NCBI GenBank assembly: GCA_024196135.1
Contig: JAMQCK010001081.1
Span: 1 to 12,273, forward strand
Source of the DNA: Pleurotus ostreatus/Saccharomyces cerevisiae fusant
Taxonomy: Eukaryota > Opisthokonta
Direction: 5' to 3'
Length of the DNA: 12,273 nucleotides
The position numbers and the translations under genes are program-made. The notes under the pieces are model-generated. The model made no database searches. It had not been told where the DNA came from and worked only from the letters and a program-made list of their open reading frames with translations. Of this stretch, positions 8,887-12,273 are shown piece by piece. Every line of letters starts with the position of its first letter. Within the stretch, counting starts at the first letter, position 1.

Positions 8887-9280
8887 GGTTGCGGTAGAGA
8901 GATCGATGTAGGTGTGAAGGGATCGGTAGTGTTGTGTAAGGATGGTGCTGTGTGTGTTGTGGGGAAGGCGCGCTAGTGCAGTACGCGCTTGCTAGGGATA
9001 GCGTAGGACGCGTTCGCTAGGGTTAGCGCAGTACGCGCTCGCTAGGGAGGAGCACTCGCTCTAGCAGCTACCTGTAGGTGATAGCGCGTCTATCGGCTTT
9101 GCGCAGTCGAAGCTGGCCTCGCACTGTTTTCTCGGCGCAGTCAAGCTCGCAGTCTTTCACTGAGAAGCAAAGACGTCTAGCACAACGAGCACTCGCACAA
9201 CACACGGGCGCCTTTCACACTGCTCGCGCTCTTTACGCCCCGGCCGATCGAGGAAAGGAGTCAGGGCCAGTCAGCGCTCT
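8887..9280 (-). promoter_or_regulatory. 5' leader and proximal promoter of the ABC transporter
   Basis: Reading the minus strand towards the start codon, the last 75 nt or so are CA- and pyrimidine-rich (CACAACACACACAGC and similar), typical of a fungal 5' untranslated leader. The start codon context CAACCATGCCC has A at -3. No clear TATA box was seen. Farther out is the 25-bp repeat array at 8976-9050. The transcription start cannot be placed from sequence. Confidence 0.5.
8976..9050. repeat. 25-bp tandem repeat, three copies, upstream of the ABC gene
   Basis: Contiguous 25-bp units at 8976-9000, 9001-9025 and 9026-9050 share a core of the form GYGYAGKACGCGYTYGCTAGG, differing at a few bases each. 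The array ends 90 bp upstream of the start codon, within the likely promoter or distal leader. ACGCG and GTACGCGC-like words recur once per unit, so it could present repeated protein-binding sites. A purely neutral minisatellite is equally possible. Confidence 0.88.
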
Positions 9281-9363
9281 TATCGCGTCAGCCCACGTGC
9301 AACGGCGGGATCAGTCACCGGGGGCGCCGCTAACCCTCCGATTGGACAACCAGGCCGACCAAT
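9279..9363. promoter_or_regulatory. Cluster of promoter-like words (CCAAT pair, E-box, GATA)
   Basis: Within 85 bp are a GATAAG word on the minus strand (9279-9284), a CACGTG palindrome (9294-9299), a minus-strand CCAAT (9341-9345) and a plus-strand CCAAT (9359-9363). They lie about 390-480 bp upstream of the ABC start codon, a sensible place for fungal activator sites. Short words like these arise often by chance, so this is only a candidate region. Confidence 0.3.
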
Positions 9364-9930
9364 TTAGATACCGGTCCACGCGATCCGGCGTCCGCGGATT
9401 GCTGCACGCGGCACGACGCGGCGGGGTGGGTCGCGCGGGAAGGCGCGCCCTCGTCCTCGGCGGTCATCGCGGGCTCATGGACTGCTTCTCTGGGCGCCGT
9501 TGATACTCGCCTCCCAGGGTTCCCTCCCGTCCCAGCGTTATACTCATGCATGCCAATCAACCTCTTCATCTTCCCTCACTTCTTCCATCTCTTGCGCTAT
9601 CAAACGCGCCCGCATATTCATCATGCCCCATATCACTGCGCGAGCTCGACTGGGCCACCTAATAGACGTCCTTCGTGTGCCCCCCTCGAACTCCTTGTGC
9701 AGCAGGAAGCGCTGTATCATGTCCGCTGCCCTTCTCTTACGGATGCTTTGCCTCCTATCCTATCCTTCCCCACGTCCCTTTCCCGCTTCCATCTCCCTCT
9801 CCCCGCGGCCCACATCTCCCTCGCCCCTCATGTGTCTTTCCCCTTTCCCCTTCCCCTACCTTCACCTACTTCCTTACCTTCACTCCTTTCCTTCCTCCTC
9901 CGCATGTACCCACATCCCCTCCTCACCTCA
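9364..9930. other. Intergenic stretch, no gene recognised
   Basis: Between the candidate promoter elements and the tRNA gene I see no protein with family motifs. An open frame of 141 codons on the plus strand (9078-9503) overlaps this and the promoter region, but its translation is Arg/Ala/Ser-rich with no domain. From about 9730 the plus strand becomes strongly pyrimidine-rich (CCCTTTCCC-type), which produces spurious Pro/Ser/Leu-rich frames. Confidence 0.6.
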
Positions 9931-10039
9931 TCGGATATGGTGTAACGGCCAACATTGCCGCCTCTCACAGTGTATTCTTCAATGAAGACACAAACAGAAG
10001 TTTGCGCGGCAGCTCGGGGTTCGATTCCCCGTATCCGAA
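9931..10039 (+). tRNA. tRNA-Glu (anticodon CUC) with a 37-nt intron
   Basis: Acceptor TCGGATA (9931-9937) pairs fully with TATCCGA (10032-10038), followed by discriminator A10039. The D-arm is GTGT/ACAT (9940-9943, 9952-9955) around an 8-nt loop with GG. The anticodon stem GCCGC (9957-9961) pairs with GCGGC (10006-10010). Loop bases C, T and then CTC (9964-9966) and A9967 precede the intron, 9968-10004, at the canonical position after base 37; C10005 is base 38. The variable loop is AGCT, and the T-arm is CGGGG-TTCGATT-CCCCG. The mature length is 72 nt, matching eukaryotic tRNA-Glu, whose GTGTAACGG D-arm wording is also recognisable. It supplies glutamate for GAG codons. The D- and T-arms provide the internal A and B boxes. 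Confidence 0.96.
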
Positions 10040-10072
10040 TGAAGTCTAGACAGTATCCGAATGAAATCTAGA
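10031..10072 (+). repeat. Tandem duplication of the tRNA 3' end and its flank
   Basis: The 20 bases at 10031-10050, which include the tRNA acceptor 3' strand, recur at 10053-10072 with a single G/A difference (period 22 bp). The second copy starts GTATCCGAATGAA and lies just outside the tRNA. It may be simple slippage or a footprint left at a tRNA end. Confidence 0.9.
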
Positions 10073-10085
10073 TACTTAGTACTTC

Positions 10086-10090
10086 TTTTT
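10086..10090 (+). terminator. Candidate RNA polymerase III terminator (T5)
   Basis: The first run of five T on the plus strand after the tRNA, 46 bp beyond its 3' end. Pol III normally stops at four or more T in the non-template strand. The distance is longer than usual but no shorter T-run of four lies in between. Confidence 0.55.
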
Positions 10091-10470
10091 CTCCCGTCCT
10101 ATCCGCGGTTTTCTCTCGTCCTACCCCCCTCGCTGCAGAGTCCGAACATGAACCTGTTGGACCGCCCTCGACGCTCCTTCCTTCCCTTCCTTCCCATTCG
10201 CCTTTCTTACACCTCCTCCACCGAACCCCTCCTGCCTTCCGCTCCTCCTTGTACCTCCTCCCCTTTCCCTCCCCACCCCCACCTTTCTTGCCCTCCCTCC
10301 TCCCTTCCCGCTCGTACCCCCTCCCCCCCTTCCCTTCCTTTCCCAGCCACTCCCCTCCGGCCTTCTCCTCTCTCTTTGCCCCCTGCCCCTCTCCGCCCCC
10401 TCCCCCTTCCCCCTTCCCACTCGCCTTTCTTTCCCTGCCCCCTCCACCCGCCCTCCGCCCGCCCCTAATC
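10090..10470. repeat. Pyrimidine-rich block, no gene
   Basis: The plus strand is almost entirely C and T (CCCTCC, CCTTCC words), especially from 10180 to 10465. The open frames it creates in all directions give Pro/Ser/Leu- or Gly/Arg/Glu-rich translations with no domain and are compositional artefacts. Confidence 0.75.
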
Positions 10471-10489
10471 TGAGTGCAGGTGAAAGGGT

Positions 10490-10800
10490 GTGTACGGCGG
10501 CTGGAGGGACGTACGGCGGCTGGGGGGGGACGTACGGCGGCTGGAGGGTGCGTGTACGACGACTATAGGGAGTGCGTGTACGACGAGAGGGTGAGCTTCC
10601 GATGACGAGGGGGCGAGTGACCGCGGAGGGAGACGTGCGCGCGAGGAGGAGACGTGCGCGCGAGGAGGGAGACGTACGGCGGCTGGAGGGAGACGCGCGC
10701 GCGAGGAGAGGACGTCTACAACGCCGGAGGGAGACGCGCGCGCGAGGAGGGAGAGATGCGCGTGAGGAGGAATGGCAAGGATTTGCCGAGGAGGAATGGC
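10490..10800. repeat. Mosaic minisatellite block with two interleaved units
   Basis: Unit A, GTACGGCGGCTGGAGGG, occurs in tandem from 10492, 10511 and 10532 and once more at 10674-10690. Unit B, GAGACGYGCGCGCGAGGAGG, occurs near 10630, 10650, 10690 and 10731, with a diverged copy near 10751. A copy of A sits between copies of B, so the block grew by mixed duplications. It is purine-rich on the plus strand. No gene is recognised. Confidence 0.88.
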
Positions 10801-11130
10801 AAAAATCTACCGAGGGGGAGCGCGGGAGCCAGCACCTGGGGGTGTAATGAGGGAGGAAGAGGAGGGGGGGAAGCGGTCTCTAGAGAAGGGTGCGACAAGT
10901 GGTCTCCAGAGAAGGGTGCGACGAGCGGAGGGGGGATCCGGACAGGAAGGGAAGATGGCGAGACGGGGGGAGGCAAGGAGGAAAAGAGGGGAGGGAGGGG
11001 AGGGGGCGACGAGTGGACGGAGAGGTAGCGGTGGGGTAAGGGAAGGAGGAAGAGAGGGGGAGGGAGAGGTGGCGGTGGGGGGAGGATGGAGGGCGAAGGG
11101 CGAATGGGCGGAAGCGTGGGGCAGAGAGGT
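10800..11130. repeat. Purine-rich block containing a 26-bp duplication
   Basis: The plus strand is G/A-rich throughout. It includes two adjacent 26-bp units at 10875-10900 and 10901-10926 (core AGAGAAGGGTGCGAC). The remainder is GGGAGG/GGTGG low complexity. Frames here give Gly/Arg/Glu-rich translations without motifs. Confidence 0.8.
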
Positions 11131-11180
11131 GTAGCATGAGCGCGAACACAGAGGAAGGGTGTGGCATGAGCGCGAACACG
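11131..11180. repeat. 30-bp direct repeat, about 1.7 copies
   Basis: GCATGAGCGCGAACAC occurs twice at a 30-bp offset (units from 11131 and 11161), each preceded by GT. It marks the switch from a purine-rich block to the following pyrimidine-rich block. The repeated unit contains ATG, but no coding sequence follows. Confidence 0.85.
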
Positions 11181-11219
11181 GGGACGGCCATGTCTGCTTC
11201 ATTTAATTGCTTGATTCCC

Positions 11220-11480
11220 ATTTCTTCATTTCTTCCCTCCCTTTCCTCCCTTCCCTCCCTTACCCTCCCTTCCCTCCTCTCCTTCCCCTCCTTCCCTCCC
11301 TTCCCTCCCTTCCCTCCCTTCCCTCCTCCCCCCTTACCTTTCCTCCTCCTCTCACTCCCCACCCTCTTCCCAACGCCTCTTCCATCCCTTCTCCAACCCC
11401 CCTTACCTTTCCTCCTCCTCTCACTCCCCACCCGCGCCTCCCTTTTCCAGCCCCCTTCCCTCCCTTCTCCAGCGCGCATC
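11220..11480. repeat. Pyrimidine-rich block with a 69-bp-spaced duplication
   Basis: TTCCCTCCC units dominate 11229-11330, the reverse complement of the purine satellite in intron 3 of the ABC gene. A segment of about 34 bp at 11330-11363 is repeated at 11399-11432 (core TACCTTTCCTCCTCCTCTCA). No gene is recognised. Confidence 0.85.
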
Positions 11481-11524
11481 CAATCTCGCTTCCCCCAGCG
11501 CGCATCCGACCCTGCTGATAATGT

Positions 11525-11673
11525 GCAGGGCTGACGAGCGTGTCTGGATCGCGCAGGGCTGACGGGCGGGTCTCCCTCGCGCAGGGCTGACAAGCGCGTT
11601 CGCCACGGTTGAGGAAGTGCGCGCCACGGTCAGGGAAGGGGCGCCACGGTCGAGGAAGGGGCGCAGGGCTGAC
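11525..11673. repeat. 28-bp tandem repeat plus a second interspersed unit
   Basis: GCAGGGCTGAC recurs at exactly 28-bp spacing at 11525, 11553 and 11581, and again at 11663. Between the third and fourth copies, CGCCACGGT occurs at 11601, 11622 and 11642, with GAGGAAG or similar following it. Two repeat families are therefore nested. Confidence 0.9.
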
Positions 11674-11679
11674 CGGCTC

Positions 11680-11930
11680 GAGGAAGTGCGCGTCCGCGTG
11701 GAATTGCGGGGGAGGAGTGGGGGGAGTGGGGGGCGCACAACACGTCCGAGTCGAGGGGTGAAGGGAGGGGAGTCCAGGGCGTGAAGGGAGGCGATGAGGG
11801 AAGAGGTGCCGGCGGCGTGAGGTGAGGAGGGGGCGGGACGGGGCGGGGCGAATGGGGGCGAGCGCATGAGTGTGAGGGTCGAGGCGAGGCACACCCAAGT
11901 GGGGGTAAGGGGAGGGAAGCGCGATGGCAG
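11680..11930. repeat. Purine-rich stretch, no gene
   Basis: The plus strand is G/A-rich with GGGGAG and GGCGGGG words and no fixed unit. No protein family or RNA gene was recognised. Confidence 0.6.
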
Positions 11931-11932
11931 AT

Positions 11933-11981
11933 GACGGGATGAAGGGATGCGACGGGATGAAGGGATGCGACGGGGTGAAGG
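11933..11981. repeat. 18-bp tandem repeat, nearly three copies
   Basis: Units GACGGGATGAAGGGATGC at 11933-11950 and 11951-11968 are identical, and a third partial, slightly diverged copy starts at 11969. Confidence 0.93.
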
Positions 11982-12019
11982 AAAGACGAGGCGTAAAGGG
12001 AGGCAGATGTCGTTCCTCT

Positions 12020-12273
12020 CACTAAATTTGACGAAATCTCTCCTCTCATCCCCCTTTCCCCGAGCCTTCCCTTCCTCCTCTCCCCTCTCCCCTCTTCCAT
12101 CCCCCCCCTCCCTCTCCTATCACCTTCCACCCCCTCCGCTCCCCACCATTTCTTCATCCCTTCCCTTGCTTCCCTTTCTTCTCCCTGTCGTCGCAAACAT
12201 CTGGCCGCTTTCCTTACCCCGTCCCTTTTAGCCCGTCCGTCGCCGTCCCTTTCAGCCTGTCCACCCCCGTCCC
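12020..12273. repeat. Pyrimidine-rich terminal block with a 24-bp repeat
   Basis: The plus strand is again C/T-rich to the window end. A unit CCGTCCCTTTYAGCC starts at 12219 and 12243, with a partial copy at 12267, giving a 24-bp period that continues past the window edge. No gene is seen. Confidence 0.8.

Noticed and set aside
9078..9503. 141-codon plus-strand frame upstream of the transporter
   Set aside because: No recognisable domain, Arg/Ser/Ala-rich, no spliced continuation seen, and it covers the likely promoter. A real small gene is not excluded but cannot be supported.
10121..11898. Several 100-240-codon frames with Pro/Ser or Gly/Arg/Glu-rich translations
   Set aside because: They occur in all directions over simple purine or pyrimidine tracts, lack family motifs and change frame freely. 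They are compositional artefacts.
12219..12273. Telomere or subtelomeric repeat at the window end
   Set aside because: The 24-bp unit is not TTAGGG-like and the copies are imperfect. TTAGGG or CCCTAA arrays were not seen anywhere in the window.
10040..12273. Degenerate transposon explaining the repeat-rich region
   Set aside because: I saw no reverse transcriptase, transposase or integrase fragments, no long terminal repeats and no clear target-site duplication beyond the short tRNA-end copy.

Overview
The window looks like nuclear DNA of a filamentous fungus, most likely a basidiomycete (Agaricomycotina type). It is GC-rich, one gene is split by two dozen short GT-AG introns with CTRAY-like branch sites, and it carries an intron-containing nuclear tRNA gene. 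No bacterial, plasmid, phage or transposon gene was recognised.

Layout. 1-446: 3' flank of the main gene, no gene recognised. 447-8886, minus strand: one large gene for a full-length ABC transporter of the ABCC/MRP subfamily. It can be rebuilt as 25 exons whose lengths sum to 5,607 nt, giving 1,868 codons plus stop. Every junction is GT-AG and the frame is kept throughout. The order is TMD0, L0, TMD1, NBD1, TMD2, NBD2, with all the nucleotide-binding motifs present. Many of the longer introns hold tandem repeats with units of about 19-25 bp, or strand-biased purine/pyrimidine tracts. 8887-9930: promoter and intergenic DNA with a 25-bp repeat in three copies just upstream of the start codon. 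9931-10039, plus strand: tRNA-Glu(CUC) with a 37-nt intron. 10040-12273: no convincing gene. This stretch alternates between long pyrimidine-rich and purine-rich blocks on one strand and contains many small tandem duplications.

Functionally the window is one membrane transporter plus one tRNA. The transporter should use ATP to export organic anions, conjugates, bile-acid-like compounds or drugs across the vacuolar or plasma membrane; which substrate or membrane cannot be read from sequence. The most unusual features are structural: an 11-nt microexon in the NBD2 catalytic core, intron lengths that are strongly polarised along the gene, a duplicated 5' splice site, a G15 tract beside an acceptor, an enlarged sequon-bearing loop in TMD1, and the repeat-rich downstream region. 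I found no convincing new multi-gene system.
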